Assembly (NCBI RefSeq): GCF_013111185.1
Contig: NZ_WVRE01000002.1
Location: forward strand, 1-64,000
Reading direction: 5' to 3'
DNA: 64,000 nucleotides
Source: Ruegeria sp. HKCCD7303
GTDB taxonomy: Bacteria > Pseudomonadota > Alphaproteobacteria > Rhodobacterales > Rhodobacteraceae
Shown: positions 35,675-44,783 of the stretch, one piece after another
How positions within the stretch are numbered: position 1 is the first letter of the stretch
Layout: every line of letters begins with the position of its first letter
Program-made: the position numbers and the translations under genes
Notes under the pieces: generated by a model
What the model saw: only the letters and a program-made list of their open reading frames with translations
The model's database searches: none
What the model was told of the DNA's origin: nothing

Positions 35675-37336
35675 ATGCTGCAAATTGATACCTGGAAGCG
35701 GGTTCTGATTTGGCTGGTCTGTGTGACCGGCCTTCTCTTAGCCCTGCCAAACGCGTTTTACACACGGGTCGAACAATCCAACGACGCACAAGCGGCCATT
35801 GAGCTTGGTAACGATACGCCTGAATTGCAGGCTCAGGCTGCGGAATGGCCCACTTGGTTGCCATCTTCGCTGGTCAATCTTGGTCTGGATTTGCGCGGTG
35901 GTGCGCATTTGTTGGCCGAAGTCCGGGTGCAGGATGTATACGAATCCCGGATGGAGGCCATGTGGCCTGAAGTTCGGGACGCGCTGCGTGACGAACGCGC
36001 GACGGTTGGAACGATCCGTCGCCAGGAGTCTGCCCCGGATGAGATTCGCGTACGCATCAGCCAACCAGAGGGAATGCCCAGAGCGCTTGAAGTGGTGCGT
36101 GGACTTGCCCGCCAGGTGCAAACCCTGACCGGTGTTGGTGCCACGGATATTGAGGCGCGCGCTGATGGCGACACGATCGTTGTGCAGCTTTCCGAGGCCG
36201 AAAAGCTGGCATCCGATGATCGCACCGTGCGTCAATCGCTTGAGATTATCCGCCGCCGGATTGACGAAGTTGGCACCCGTGAGCCCACTATTCAGCGCCA
36301 GGGCGCGGACCGGATCCTGATCCAGGTGCCGGGCATCGGCAGCGCCGGAGAGTTGAAAAACATCATCGGAACCACAGCTCAGCTGACCTTCAACCCGGTT
36401 GTTAACAGGGGCACCGACCCGGATGCCAGCGTGGGCATCGGCGAAGAAGTTGTACCTTCGATCGACGAAAGCGGTGTCTATTACATTATTGAATCCGCCC
36501 CGGTTGTGACCGGTGAAGAACTGGTGGATGCACAGCCTTCGTTTGACCAAAACGGTCGCCCTGCGGTCAGTTTCCGGTTCAACACGTCTGGCGCCCGCAA
36601 ATTTGGTGATTATACCCGCGACAATATCGGCGCGCCCTTTGCGATCGTGCTGGATGACGAAGTGATTTCCGCCCCAGTGATCCAAAGCCACATCCCCGGA
36701 GGATCTGGCATTATCACTGGCAACTTCTCGGTTGAGGAAAGCACCAATCTGGCCATCTTGTTGCGTGCGGGTGCGCTGCCTGCCGGTCTGGAATTCCTGG
36801 AAGAACGCACCATCGGTCCCGAATTGGGACAGGACAGCATCGATGCAGGTAAGGTTGCCACAATCGTGGCCTTTGTTGCCGTTCTAACCTTTATGGCGCT
36901 CAGCTATGGTCTGTTCGGAATTTTTGCCAACATCGCGTTGATCATCAACGTCGGTTTGTTGTTCGGCCTGCTTTCCCTGATCGGAGCAACCCTGACCCTG
37001 CCGGGCATCGCCGGGATCGTTCTGACGGTCGGTATGGCGGTGGATGCCAACGTGCTGATCTTTGAACGCATTCGGGAAGAATTGAAATCTGCCAAAGGGC
37101 CAGCCCGCGCCATCGAGCTGGGCTATGAAAAGGCGCTGTCGGCCATTCTGGACGCCAACGTGACAACCTTCATTACGGCGACGATCTTGTTCGCGATGGG
37201 CAGTGGCCCGGTGCGCGGGTTCGCAATTACCCTGGGCATTGGTATTCTGACATCGGTCTTTACCGCGATCTTCGTGACACGCCTGATGGTTGTCATGTGG
37301 TTCGAACGCCGCCGTCCTAAAACGATCGAGGTTTGA
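35675..37336 (+). CDS. secD: protein translocase subunit SecD
   Basis: A 553-residue RND-superfamily subunit that uses the proton gradient to pull exported proteins through SecYEG. An N-terminal membrane helix (VLIWLVCVTGLLLALPNAFY) is followed by the signature LGLDLRGGAHLL near residue 69, a periplasmic P1 region and the C-terminal membrane domain with GMAVDANVLIFERIREEL near residue 452, the site of the conserved aspartate. The C-terminus is short and basic. secF starts one base after its stop. Confidence 0.97.
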   Translation: MLQIDTWKRVLIWLVCVTGLLLALPNAFYTRVEQSNDAQAAIELGNDTPELQAQAAEWPTWLPSSLVNLGLDLRGGAHLLAEVRVQDVYESRMEAMWPEVRDALRDERATVGTIRRQESAPDEIRVRISQPEGMPRALEVVRGLARQVQTLTGVGATDIEARADGDTIVVQLSEAEKLASDDRTVRQSLEIIRRRIDEVGTREPTIQRQGADRILIQVPGIGSAGELKNIIGTTAQLTFNPVVNRGTDPDASVGIGEEVVPSIDESGVYYIIESAPVVTGEELVDAQPSFDQNGRPAVSFRFNTSGARKFGDYTRDNIGAPFAIVLDDEVISAPVIQSHIPGGSGIITGNFSVEESTNLAILLRAGALPAGLEFLEERTIGPELGQDSIDAGKVATIVAFVAVLTFMALSYGLFGIFANIALIINVGLLFGLLSLIGATLTLPGIAGIVLTVGMAVDANVLIFERIREELKSAKGPARAIELGYEKALSAILDANVTTFITATILFAMGSGPVRGFAITLGIGILTSVFTAIFVTRLMVVMWFERRRPKTIEV

Positions 37337-37337
37337 C

Positions 37338-38306
37338 ATGAGACTGAAACTCGTACCCCAGAACACCTCGTTCGATTTCTTCAGCCGCTGGAAGGTTTGG
37401 CTGGGTATTTCCGGCCTGATGATGGTCGTGGCTTTTGCTTCGTTTATGTTGCAGGGCCTGAATTTTGGCATCGACTTTCGGGGCGGTACGACCATTCGAA
37501 CTGAAAGCACGCAACCGATTGACGTCGGCACGTACCGCGACGCAATCGCGCCATTGGAACTTGGCGATGTGACAATCACCGAGATTTTTGATCCGACCTT
37601 CGGAGAGGATGAAAATGTCGCGATGATCCGCATTCAGGCGCAGGCCGATGCCGAGGCGGTTGAGGCAGCAACGATCACGGCTGTGGAGCAAGCGCTGCAA
37701 GCCGTGATTCCGGATATTCAATTCGTATCGGTTGAATCGGTCGGCCCTAAGGTTTCCGGAGAGCTTATCCAGACAGCCGTTATCGCCGTTGCATTGGCCA
37801 TCGGCGCGGTGCTTGTTTACATCTGGCTGCGGTTCGAATGGCAGTTTGCGCTGGGGGCGGTAGCTGCCCTTGTGCATGACGTGATCCTGACCATTGGCAT
37901 ATTCTCAGAGCTGCAAATCCGGTTCGATCTTGCCATCATCGCGGCGCTTCTGACTATCGTCGGCTATTCGTTGAACGATACGGTGGTTGTTTTCGACCGC
38001 GTGCGCGAGAACCTTCGGAAGTACAAGAAGAAAGACCTGAAAGAAGTTCTGAACATCTCGATCAACGAAACCCTCAGCCGGACGGTTATGACCTCGGTCA
38101 CGACCCTGCTGGCGCTGATCTCGCTTTATGTTCTTGGCGGGGATGTGATCCGAGGGTTCGTCTTCGCGATGATCTGGGGTGTGATCGTGGGTACTTATTC
38201 CTCGGTCTTCGTGGCTTCGACCATCCTGTTATGGCTGGGGGTCAAACGCGACTGGTCCAAGCCGTCGAACACGGCAGGCAACCAGTTTGCCAATATTGAT
38301 GCCTGA
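37338..38306 (+). CDS. secF: protein translocase subunit SecF
   Basis: A 322-residue partner of SecD. Features in order: first membrane helix (VWLGISGLMMVVAFASFML), signature LNFGIDFRGGTTIR near residue 39, a small periplasmic region, and a C-terminal membrane domain with YSLNDTVVVFDRVRENLR near residue 212 and LSRTVMTSVTTLLALISLYV near 245. ATG 37338 follows the secD stop by one base; the longer frame is an overlap with secD. Its last eight bases overlap the start of the next TSUP gene, so transcription probably continues. Confidence 0.96.
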   Translation: MRLKLVPQNTSFDFFSRWKVWLGISGLMMVVAFASFMLQGLNFGIDFRGGTTIRTESTQPIDVGTYRDAIAPLELGDVTITEIFDPTFGEDENVAMIRIQAQADAEAVEAATITAVEQALQAVIPDIQFVSVESVGPKVSGELIQTAVIAVALAIGAVLVYIWLRFEWQFALGAVAALVHDVILTIGIFSELQIRFDLAIIAALLTIVGYSLNDTVVVFDRVRENLRKYKKKDLKEVLNISINETLSRTVMTSVTTLLALISLYVLGGDVIRGFVFAMIWGVIVGTYSSVFVASTILLWLGVKRDWSKPSNTAGNQFANIDA

Positions 38307-39045
38307 GCTTTTTGGCCAGCCCCCGCAAGGGCTGGCCATTATCCTTTTTGCGGCTTTTCTTGGCGGCGTTGTGCGCGGATTTTCGGGCTTTGGAACCGCG
38401 TTGGTCTTCCTGCCCCTTGCCTCCCCCTATCTCGGCCCATTCGGCGCGCTGATCGGGTTGACGATCATGGAAATTTTTGGCCCGCTGCCCAATCTGCGCC
38501 GCGCGTGGAGCGATGTGGACAAAGGCGATCTTGCCCGCTTGACCGGAGGTTGCGCTTTGCTTCTGCCGCTGGGCTTGTGGGTGCTGACCCGCGTCGACCC
38601 CGATGTGTTTCGATATGCGGTCAGCCTGCTCGCGCTTTTCATGCTCGCGGTTCTGGTATTGGGGCTGCGGTATAACGGCCAAGTCACTCGCGCGATGGTC
38701 TTGGGCATCGGTGCCGCTGCCGGGTTTCTGGGCGGTGTCGCTGGGCTTCCGGGTCCGGCGGTGATCCTTTTTTATATGTCCCGTCCGCTGTCGGTTCAGG
38801 TCATTCGCGCCACGATACTGTTGTTTCTCTTCGCGTTCGACTTTCTCATTCTCGGTTACCTGACTGGGATGGGTCGTGTTACATGGGCGGCTGCAGCGCT
38901 GGGTCTTGCACTGGCAATACCGAACCTGGCGGGGAATTGGCTGGGCGGATGGATGTTCCGCCCCGAGCGTGAGAGGCTTTATCGTGCGGCAGCTTATATC
39001 GCCATCGCACTGGCGGCCTTGTCGGGCCTGCCGCTTTGGGGATAG
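38299..39045 (+). CDS. second TSUP-family (TauE/SafE) permease
   Basis: A 248-residue, highly hydrophobic protein with seven or eight helices. The TauE/SafE glycine motif FLGGVVRGFSGFGTALVFLPLAS near residue 20 has the R-G-F-[ST]-G-F-G form. A second half-repeat (GFLGGVAGLPGPAVILFYM) lies near residue 145. It differs clearly from the TSUP protein at 2722. The start ATG overlaps secF by eight bases, and a Mth938-like gene follows. Substrate unknown; sulfur-containing or organic anions are typical for the family. Confidence 0.85.
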   Translation: MPELFGQPPQGLAIILFAAFLGGVVRGFSGFGTALVFLPLASPYLGPFGALIGLTIMEIFGPLPNLRRAWSDVDKGDLARLTGGCALLLPLGLWVLTRVDPDVFRYAVSLLALFMLAVLVLGLRYNGQVTRAMVLGIGAAAGFLGGVAGLPGPAVILFYMSRPLSVQVIRATILLFLFAFDFLILGYLTGMGRVTWAAAALGLALAIPNLAGNWLGGWMFRPERERLYRAAAYIAIALAALSGLPLWG

Positions 39046-39054
39046 AAAGCGCAT

Positions 39055-39411
39055 ATGCGCCTGAACGAGATCACCTACACCAGTGCAGTACCGGTCGACG
39101 GCTACGGCCCCGGCTTCTTCCGCGTCGGCGGGCAAGTCCACGACGGCCCGGTTCTAATCGGCCCAACCGGAACAACAAGATGGGGCGGCTATGATGACAC
39201 AGTGCCGCTGCTGAACCTTGCAGATGACATCGACGTCCTGTTCATCGGCACTGGCAAGGAAATGTCGCACATTCCCCAAACCCTGCGTGCTATTTTGGAA
39301 AATGCCGGAATTGGCGTCGAAATTATGAACTCTCCCGCCGCCTGCCGCACCTATAACGTGCTGCTCTCGGAAGGTCGCCGGATCGCACTTGCCTTAATCC
39401 CACTTGGATAG
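39055..39411 (+). CDS. Mth938/NDUFAF3-like protein (DUF498)
   Basis: A 118-residue soluble protein of the Mth938-domain family. Typical strings are YGPGFFRVGG near residue 17, VLFIGTGKEMSHIPQTLRAIL near 61 and IMNSPAACRTYNVLLSEGRRIALALIP near 89. Its human relative NDUFAF3 assists complex I assembly; the bacterial role is not settled. In alphaproteobacteria this gene is frequently near secDF and ccm genes, as here, suggesting a membrane-complex assembly function. It is followed by a 95-base gap before ccmA. Confidence 0.85.
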   Translation: MRLNEITYTSAVPVDGYGPGFFRVGGQVHDGPVLIGPTGTTRWGGYDDTVPLLNLADDIDVLFIGTGKEMSHIPQTLRAILENAGIGVEIMNSPAACRTYNVLLSEGRRIALALIPLG

Positions 39412-39506
39412 GGTGTTGCAATCCGCCCTTGGCTATCCCCAAGCCAGCTAAGCCCTGCGGCAAATCTTGCCTTTTGCCTCTGAGGACAATCCGCTAAGCG
39501 GGTTTC

Positions 39507-40121
39507 ATGACACTGACTGTATCCGACTTGTCGATCACCCGTGGTGGCATTCCCGTGCTGGAAGGTCTCAGCTTTCAACTGCGGCCTGGTAAGGCGCTGA
39601 TTCTACGTGGACCAAACGGGATCGGTAAAACGACGCTTCTGCGTACTTTGGCGGGTTTGCAGCCGCCGCTTGAGGGTACCATCGAAGGTGCCGAGGACCA
39701 GATTGCCTATGCTGCCCACTCGGACGGGTTAAAGCCGACGCTGACCGTGACCGAGAACCTGACGTTCTGGGCCTCGGTCTTTGGCACCAGCGGCATACAA
39801 AGCGCATTGGATGCGTTTGATCTGAATGAGCTGGCTGATCGCCATGCCGGTAACCTGTCAGCCGGTCAGAAACGGCGGCTGGGGCTTGCGCGGATGCTTG
39901 TGACTGGACGGCCGATCTGGATGCTGGACGAACCCACCGTGTCGCTGGACAAAAACGCGGTGCAGATGTTTGCCGACGCGGTGCGGGCACATCTGGCGCA
40001 GGGCGGGTCGGCCCTGATCGCAACCCATATCGACCTCGGCCTGGACGGAGAGGTTCTGGATGTGGGACCCAACAAGGCCAAACCCAAACCCATTGACGAT
40101 TTCGACGGAGGCTTCCTGTGA
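39507..40121 (+). CDS. ccmA: heme exporter ATPase CcmA
   Basis: A 204-residue ABC ATPase powering the CcmABCD complex that releases holo-CcmE during cytochrome c maturation. Motifs are complete: Walker [10 protein letters not shown] near residue 36, signature [15 protein letters not shown] near 120 and Walker [13 protein letters not shown] near 138. The stop overlaps ccmB by four bases. First gene of ccmABCDG. CcmE, CcmF and CcmH are not in the window, while CcmI lies at 6.4 kb. Confidence 0.95.
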   Translation: MTLTVSDLSITRGGIPVLEGLSFQLRPGKALILRGPNGIGKTTLLRTLAGLQPPLEGTIEGAEDQIAYAAHSDGLKPTLTVTENLTFWASVFGTSGIQSALDAFDLNELADRHAGNLSAGQKRRLGLARMLVTGRPIWMLDEPTVSLDKNAVQMFADAVRAHLAQGGSALIATHIDLGLDGEVLDVGPNKAKPKPIDDFDGGFL

Positions 40122-40774
40122 TCGCCCTTTTGCTGCGCGACCTGAAACTGGCCTTCCGTGCAGGCGGCGGGTTTGGTTTGGGTCTGGCGTTTTTTCTGAT
40201 CGTGACCGTGATGGTGCCGTTTGCAGTTGGTCCGCAATCTTCGCTGCTGTCCACCATCGCACCCGGTGTTCTTTGGCTGGGAGCGTTGCTGGCCTGTTTG
40301 CTGTCGCTCGACCGCTTGCTGGCTTTGGATTGGGAAGACGGGTCGCTGGACCTGTTGGCCACCGCGCCGCTGCCGCTGGAATCAGTTGTAACCATCAAGG
40401 CTTTGGCGCATTGGCTGACCACCGGTTTGCCTCTTGTCCTGGCCGCTCCGTTCCTGGGAGTTTTGTTGAATCTTCCTGTGCCGGGTTTCTTCTGGCTGGT
40501 GATTTCACTGCTGATTGGCACCCCGGCGATGAGCGTGATCGGAACATTCGGTGCAGCCCTGACCGTTGGATTGAAGCGTGGCGGTTTGTTGCTGTCACTG
40601 TTGGTGCTGCCGCTATACGTGCCCACCCTGATTTTCGGAGCCGAGGTCGCCCGGCGCGGAGCCACAGAGATGGAGGTGCAGACGCCGCTGCTTATGCTGG
40701 CCGGCATCACGGCGGCAACGATCGCGCTGTTGCCATTCGCCAGCGCGGCGGTATTGCGGATCAATCTGCGGTGA
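40118..40774 (+). CDS. ccmB: heme exporter permease CcmB
   Basis: A 218-residue membrane protein with six helices. The N-terminus ([22 protein letters not shown]) and [22 protein letters not shown] near residue 64 are strongly conserved in CcmB. It forms the membrane half of the CcmAB transporter. ATG 40118 overlaps ccmA, showing coupling; ccmC begins 61 bases after its stop. Confidence 0.94.
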   Translation: MIALLLRDLKLAFRAGGGFGLGLAFFLIVTVMVPFAVGPQSSLLSTIAPGVLWLGALLACLLSLDRLLALDWEDGSLDLLATAPLPLESVVTIKALAHWLTTGLPLVLAAPFLGVLLNLPVPGFFWLVISLLIGTPAMSVIGTFGAALTVGLKRGGLLLSLLVLPLYVPTLIFGAEVARRGATEMEVQTPLLMLAGITAATIALLPFASAAVLRINLR

Positions 40775-40835
40775 ACCGTCTCAACTTTGACCAAGGTCAA
40801 TTGAGAACCACCCCAATTCAGACTAGATAGGGCCC

Positions 40836-41609
40836 ATGTCTATTGCAGCCAAAGCCAACGCCCTCTGGGAATATGCCAACCCGCGTAAGTTTCTTGCGAC
40901 GAGTGAGCGTGTTCTGCCGTTTTTCTGGATCACCTCACTTGCCTGCATCTGTGTTGGCCTGATCTGGGGCTTTTTCTTTACGCCGGACGATTACAAACAA
41001 GGGTCGACGGTCAAGATCATCTATCTGCATGTGCCTGCGGCGCTGATGGCGATCAACTGCTGGCTCATGATGTTGGCGACGTCGCTGGTTTGGCTGGTAA
41101 GACGTCACCATGTCAGTGCGCTTGCTGCGCGGGCGGCGGCACCGATTGGGATTGTGATGACCCTGATTGCTTTGCTGACTGGTGCGATCTGGGGCCAGCC
41201 TATGTGGGGCACCTGGTGGGCCTGGGATCCGCGACTGACATCGTTTCTGATCCTGTTCCTGTTCTACCTTGGATATGTCGCCCTGTGGGAGGCGATTGAA
41301 GACCCGGATACGGCGGCCGACCTGACCTCGGTCCTGTGCCTTGTAGGGTCGGTTTTCGCGATCCTCAGCCGCTACGCGGTGAACTTCTGGAATCAGGGAC
41401 TGCATCAGGGCGCATCTGTCATGCGCGCAGCAGCGGTTACCGGGACAGACACCGAAGAGAAGGTTAGCAACATATTCTTCTATCCGCTGCTGGTCTGCAT
41501 CATCGGCTTTGTTCTGCTGTTCATCGCATTGGTGCTGTACCGTACCGGAACCGAAATTCGGGCACGTCGGATCAAGGCACTGATGGCGCGGGAAAGGGTA
41601 AGTGGATGA
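40836..41609 (+). CDS. ccmC: heme handling protein CcmC
   Basis: A 257-residue membrane protein of the heme-handling family. It has six helices, and the periplasmic tryptophan-rich WWD motif is plainly visible as GTWWAWDPRLTSFLILFLFY near residue 126. Conserved histidines occur in YLHVPAALMAINCW near 64 and QGLHQGAS near 187, as expected for heme ligation. CcmC loads heme onto CcmE. Its stop overlaps ccmD by four bases. Confidence 0.96.
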   Translation: MSIAAKANALWEYANPRKFLATSERVLPFFWITSLACICVGLIWGFFFTPDDYKQGSTVKIIYLHVPAALMAINCWLMMLATSLVWLVRRHHVSALAARAAAPIGIVMTLIALLTGAIWGQPMWGTWWAWDPRLTSFLILFLFYLGYVALWEAIEDPDTAADLTSVLCLVGSVFAILSRYAVNFWNQGLHQGASVMRAAAVTGTDTEEKVSNIFFYPLLVCIIGFVLLFIALVLYRTGTEIRARRIKALMARERVSG

Positions 41610-41764
41610 TTCCCGATCTTGGAAAATACGCTGACGCGGTTCTGTCGTCTTATGCCGTGTCGATCGTTCTTCTGGTGGCCTTGATTGCGTTCAGTGTGAT
41701 GCGAGGACGCAAAGTGCGTAAAGATATGGAAAAGGTCGAGCAAAGGATGTCGCGCAATGGCTAA
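41606..41764 (+). CDS. ccmD: heme exporter protein CcmD
   Basis: A 52-residue single-span membrane protein, found by reading between ccmC and ccmG. It starts MIPDLGKYADAVLSSYAVSI and has one helix (VSIVLLVALIAFSVM) followed by a charged cytoplasmic tail (RGRKVRKDMEKVEQRMSR). The family pattern LGKYA-x-YV-like plus helix plus basic tail fits CcmD, which stabilises CcmABC-CcmE. It overlaps ccmC by four bases and ccmG by eight, which fixes its frame and identity by context. Confidence 0.92.
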   Translation: MIPDLGKYADAVLSSYAVSIVLLVALIAFSVMRGRKVRKDMEKVEQRMSRNG

Positions 41765-42296
41765 GATTTCGCCCTTGATGGTCGCTCCACCGCTTATTTT
41801 TGCTGCCTTTGCCGTGCTGGCCGGGATCGGCATGTTCCGAGATGATCCAAATGCCTTGCCATCCGCGCGTGAAGGGCAGCCCGCCCCGCCAGTGGTCCTA
41901 AGCGAGTTTCCTGGCAAAACCCCGTTCGATGACGCAACTCTGCGCGACGGAGAAGTTAAGCTGGTCAACTATTGGGCCAGTTGGTGCGCCCCTTGCCGGG
42001 CCGAACACCCCAATCTTGACGCTTTGGCGAAAGAAGGCATTCCGGTCTATGGCATCAACTACAAAGATCAGTTGGCCAACGCAGACGCATTTCTGACCGA
42101 GCTTGGCGATCCTTACACCGCGATGGGACGGGACGAGCAAGGCCGCATGGCGCTGGATTGGGGCCTATACGGCGTTCCTGAAACGTACGTGATAGACGGC
42201 GATGGCACTGTCATCCTGCGCTTTGCCGGGCCTATCACGCAACGGGTGATCGAAAGCACGATCCGCCCTGCCTTGGAAAAGGCTGCGGGTGGCTAA
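41757..42296 (+). CDS. ccmG: thiol:disulfide reductase CcmG/DsbE
   Basis: A 179-residue periplasmic thioredoxin-like protein. A membrane anchor (PPLIFAAFAVLAGIGMF) is followed by the WCAPC redox site in NYWASWCAPCRAEHPNL near residue 77, and the family's GVPETYVIDGDGTV near 140. CcmG reduces apocytochrome c cysteines before heme attachment. It overlaps ccmD by eight bases. The SDR gene converges with it 26 bases downstream. Confidence 0.95.
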   Translation: MAKISPLMVAPPLIFAAFAVLAGIGMFRDDPNALPSAREGQPAPPVVLSEFPGKTPFDDATLRDGEVKLVNYWASWCAPCRAEHPNLDALAKEGIPVYGINYKDQLANADAFLTELGDPYTAMGRDEQGRMALDWGLYGVPETYVIDGDGTVILRFAGPITQRVIESTIRPALEKAAGG

Positions 42297-42322
42297 ATAC
42301 CTGAAAGCGGCAGCACTGGTTT

Positions 42323-43024
42323 TTACAATCGATAGCCTCCGGTAACGCCGAGGACTTCACCCGTTATGAAACCTGCCGCATCAGAGGCCAGAAACCGAAC
42401 GACCCGCGCGATATCCTCTGGCACACCGACACGCCCAAGGGCGGTGTCTTTGACGAACAATTCTGTCAGATCATCCGGGCGCGGGACCTCGGGGATGTTG
42501 ATCGCGCCAGGGGCAATCGCATTGACGCGAATACCCTGCGGGCCCAGTTCCTTAGCCATGGCACGGGTCCATAGGTTGAGCGCAGCCTTGCTGGCCCCAT
42601 AGGTCGCGGCATCGCGCGGCGGAAGGGTCGCATTCATGGAAGAGATATTCACGATGGATGCCCCAGCTTGCAGTTGGGGCAGGGCGGCGGTCAGAAGGGC
42701 CACGGGCACAAGCAAATTCAGGTCAAGAATGTCCCTGTGGTCCTGTTGATTGAACGCCTCTTTGGGTGTCGCGCGCACAAGCCCCGCATTGTTCACAAGA
42801 ACGTCCAGCCGTCCGAATTGTGCGATGACCTGTTCAATAACCTGAGCCGGTTGATCTGGCTGAGTCAGGTCTGAACGGATCGCCAAAACATCGCTGTCCA
42901 ACACATCCAGCTCAGGCGCGCTGTTTAACCACGTGAACGCAATTTTGTGATCTCGACCAAGGTCTTCGACGATTGCCCGGCCAATCCCTCGGGCGCCGCC
43001 GGTTATCAATGCAACTTTGTCCAT
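42323..43024 (-). CDS. short-chain dehydrogenase/reductase
   Basis: A 233-residue classical SDR oxidoreductase. The cofactor motif TGGARGIGRAI is at residues ~8-18, the structural NNAG at LVNNAGL near 78, the catalytic Ser in NISSMN near 128 and the active-site YGASK near 141. Such enzymes reduce or oxidise carbonyl compounds with NAD(P)H; FabG-like 3-oxoacyl reductases are close relatives, but the substrate is not determined. ATG 43024 is used; a GTG two codons before is possible. It lies downstream of the BCCT gene and the 29-residue protein on the same strand. Confidence 0.88.
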   Translation of the reverse strand: MDKVALITGGARGIGRAIVEDLGRDHKIAFTWLNSAPELDVLDSDVLAIRSDLTQPDQPAQVIEQVIAQFGRLDVLVNNAGLVRATPKEAFNQQDHRDILDLNLLVPVALLTAALPQLQAGASIVNISSMNATLPPRDAATYGASKAALNLWTRAMAKELGPQGIRVNAIAPGAINIPEVPRPDDLTELFVKDTALGRVGVPEDIARVVRFLASDAAGFITGEVLGVTGGYRL

Positions 43025-43087
43025 AGGCACACCAAATCTGTAAAGTGGATGTGTTTCAACGCTTAATCTGATCGCCTTGGAATAGCG

Positions 43088-43177
43088 TCAGCTGCGCAGC
43101 AAAATCCAGATCATCGCCGCGATGAACGCAAAGGTTACCAGGTTCATCAGAGTATCTGTGAGATCACCGATCAGCAT
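43088..43177 (-). CDS. 29-residue single-span membrane microprotein overlapping the BCCT gene
   Basis: A complete short frame begins ATG at 43177 and ends TGA at 43088. It encodes MLIGDLTDTLMNLVTFAFIA and nine further residues ending in a basic RS: a single hydrophobic helix from about residue 10 to 26. The start lies 14 bases inside the end of the BCCT gene, with GGAGGG 10 to 15 bases upstream, so translation is coupled to the transporter. It is too short for standard gene calling. Secondary transporters of other families (such as MetP with MetS) need tiny membrane subunits, so a partner role for the BCCT protein is my inference. No homologue was recognised. Confidence 0.6.
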   Translation of the reverse strand: MLIGDLTDTLMNLVTFAFIAAMIWILLRS

Positions 43178-44666
43178 CGTGCTGGCCCTCCTCTCTGAGA
43201 CCGCGGAACAGGCAGACCATCAGCAGGACTGAAATGAAGACAAAGGGCAAAGCACCCAGTGAAATCAGGATCTTGACCGAGTCCACTGACCCAGAAAGGA
43301 TCATCGCCACGCTCAGCAGCCCCAGCAAGGCCCCCCATATCAGGCGCACGCGCGGAGGAGGGTTCTCGTCTCCTCCGGTCGAGAAGGTGCCCAAAACAAA
43401 TGCAGCGCTGACGACACTGGTCACAATGAACAGAAACGCAGCCAGTACCGTTGCAAGTGTTGTGATCAAGGACAGCGGCAGCCGGTCGAGCAGAGCAAAG
43501 GTCACGCGTTCAATGTTTGTCTGCGTATAGGCCAGAAGTTCGCCTGCGCCGTTGAGTGCCTCGAACAGGCCAATGCCGCCAAAAGCGCCGAACCAGAGTA
43601 TGGAAAACAAAGTGGGGGCGAACAGTACCCCGATCACGAACTCTCGTATCGTTCGACCACGAGAGATGCGCGCCACGAAGACACCCACAAAAGGCCCCCA
43701 GGCGATCCACCAAACCATGTAGGTGAGGGTCCAGTCGCTGAACCACCTGGTGACGTCGTCGCCAAAAAACGTGAAGGTTTGAAAGCCGCGTGGGATGACG
43801 TTTGTGACATAGTCGCCAAAGCCCTGAACCACAGTATTCAAAAGGTATTCAGTTGGGCCAAGAATAATGGTGTAGGCCACGAGGCCGATCGCAATCAGCA
43901 TGGCAGCGTTAGATAAGCGCGCCATGCCTTGCCCCAGATCGATCAAGAGTGCTGGGATATACGCTCCGACCATTGCCAGAAACACGACGGTAATCAAAAA
44001 TGCTCCGACCGTTTCCCGGCCTCCCAACACCGCAATTCCATCTGCGACCTGAAAGACGCCCATGGCCATTGAGCCACCCACGCCAATGGCAATCGCAATG
44101 ATCGCCATGAAGTCTGAAAGCCATCCGACACGTTCGGCCCAGCGTTCACCGGGAAACAGGCTTTTGATCGGGGCGCTGACCATCATCCCGGTGCCGCGCC
44201 GGAAGCTGAAATAGGCGATGGTCAGCGCAGTCGATCCGTAAATGGCCCAGGCGTGTAAACCCCAATGGAAGTTTGTTGCCAGCATTGCCTGTTGTGCGGC
44301 GATGAATTCCGGTGCCATGCCTGAGATGAAATTGAAGTGGGTTAACGGTTCGGCCACCGCCCAGAACAACAGACCGACCCCCATCCCAGCTGAGAACAAC
44401 ATCGATATCCAGGTGGCAGTCGAGAATTCTGGTTCTTCGTCATCGCGACCAAGGCGAATGTTCCCATGTTTTGAGAATGCCAGAAACAGACACCCGATCA
44501 ACATGCCCGAGGCGGCGAGCATCACGAACCATCCCCGGCTGTGGAAGGTCTGTTGGACAATACCACTGGCCCAAGTCACCAAACTCTGGATGTCGATGAC
44601 ACCCCATATCCCGATGACCGCAATGACGCTGAGAGAGCAAACCAGCAAGGCGTTTGGTTTTTGCAT
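43164..44666 (-). CDS. BCCT-family betaine/choline/carnitine-type transporter
   Basis: A 500-residue secondary transporter with 12 helices. The family's tryptophan segment is SDWTLTYMVWWIAWGPFVGV near residue 305. FSAGMGVGLLFWAVAEPLTHF near residue 92 is the glycine-rich helix with the Na+/substrate site; here GMGVG matches the betaine/choline group. It should take up a quaternary ammonium or sulfonium solute such as glycine betaine, choline or DMSP by Na+ or H+ symport. Both N- and C-terminal tails are short, without the long osmosensing C-terminus of BetP. The start ATG 44666 follows a weak site. A 29-residue frame overlaps its 3' end. Confidence 0.93.
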   Translation of the reverse strand: MQKPNALLVCSLSVIAVIGIWGVIDIQSLVTWASGIVQQTFHSRGWFVMLAASGMLIGCLFLAFSKHGNIRLGRDDEEPEFSTATWISMLFSAGMGVGLLFWAVAEPLTHFNFISGMAPEFIAAQQAMLATNFHWGLHAWAIYGSTALTIAYFSFRRGTGMMVSAPIKSLFPGERWAERVGWLSDFMAIIAIAIGVGGSMAMGVFQVADGIAVLGGRETVGAFLITVVFLAMVGAYIPALLIDLGQGMARLSNAAMLIAIGLVAYTIILGPTEYLLNTVVQGFGDYVTNVIPRGFQTFTFFGDDVTRWFSDWTLTYMVWWIAWGPFVGVFVARISRGRTIREFVIGVLFAPTLFSILWFGAFGGIGLFEALNGAGELLAYTQTNIERVTFALLDRLPLSLITTLATVLAAFLFIVTSVVSAAFVLGTFSTGGDENPPPRVRLIWGALLGLLSVAMILSGSVDSVKILISLGALPFVFISVLLMVCLFRGLREEGQHDADR

Positions 44667-44733
44667 GGCGAACGGTTTCCGTGAGTGACTTTACCCAACA
44701 GTTTCAGGTTTTCGAATGAATGGCTAGAAAACA

Positions 44734-44765
44734 AAACCCCCGGCGCTTGGCCGGGGGTTTAATTC
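44734..44765 (-). terminator. Rho-independent terminator of acnA
   Basis: An 11-bp stem AAACCCCCGGC / GCCGGGGGTTT with a 5-base loop, followed on the minus strand by TTGTTTTC. It lies 19 bases after the acnA stop. On the plus strand no T-run follows, so it acts for acnA. Confidence 0.88.
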
Positions 44766-44783
44766 GCACGTTATGCTGTCAAG

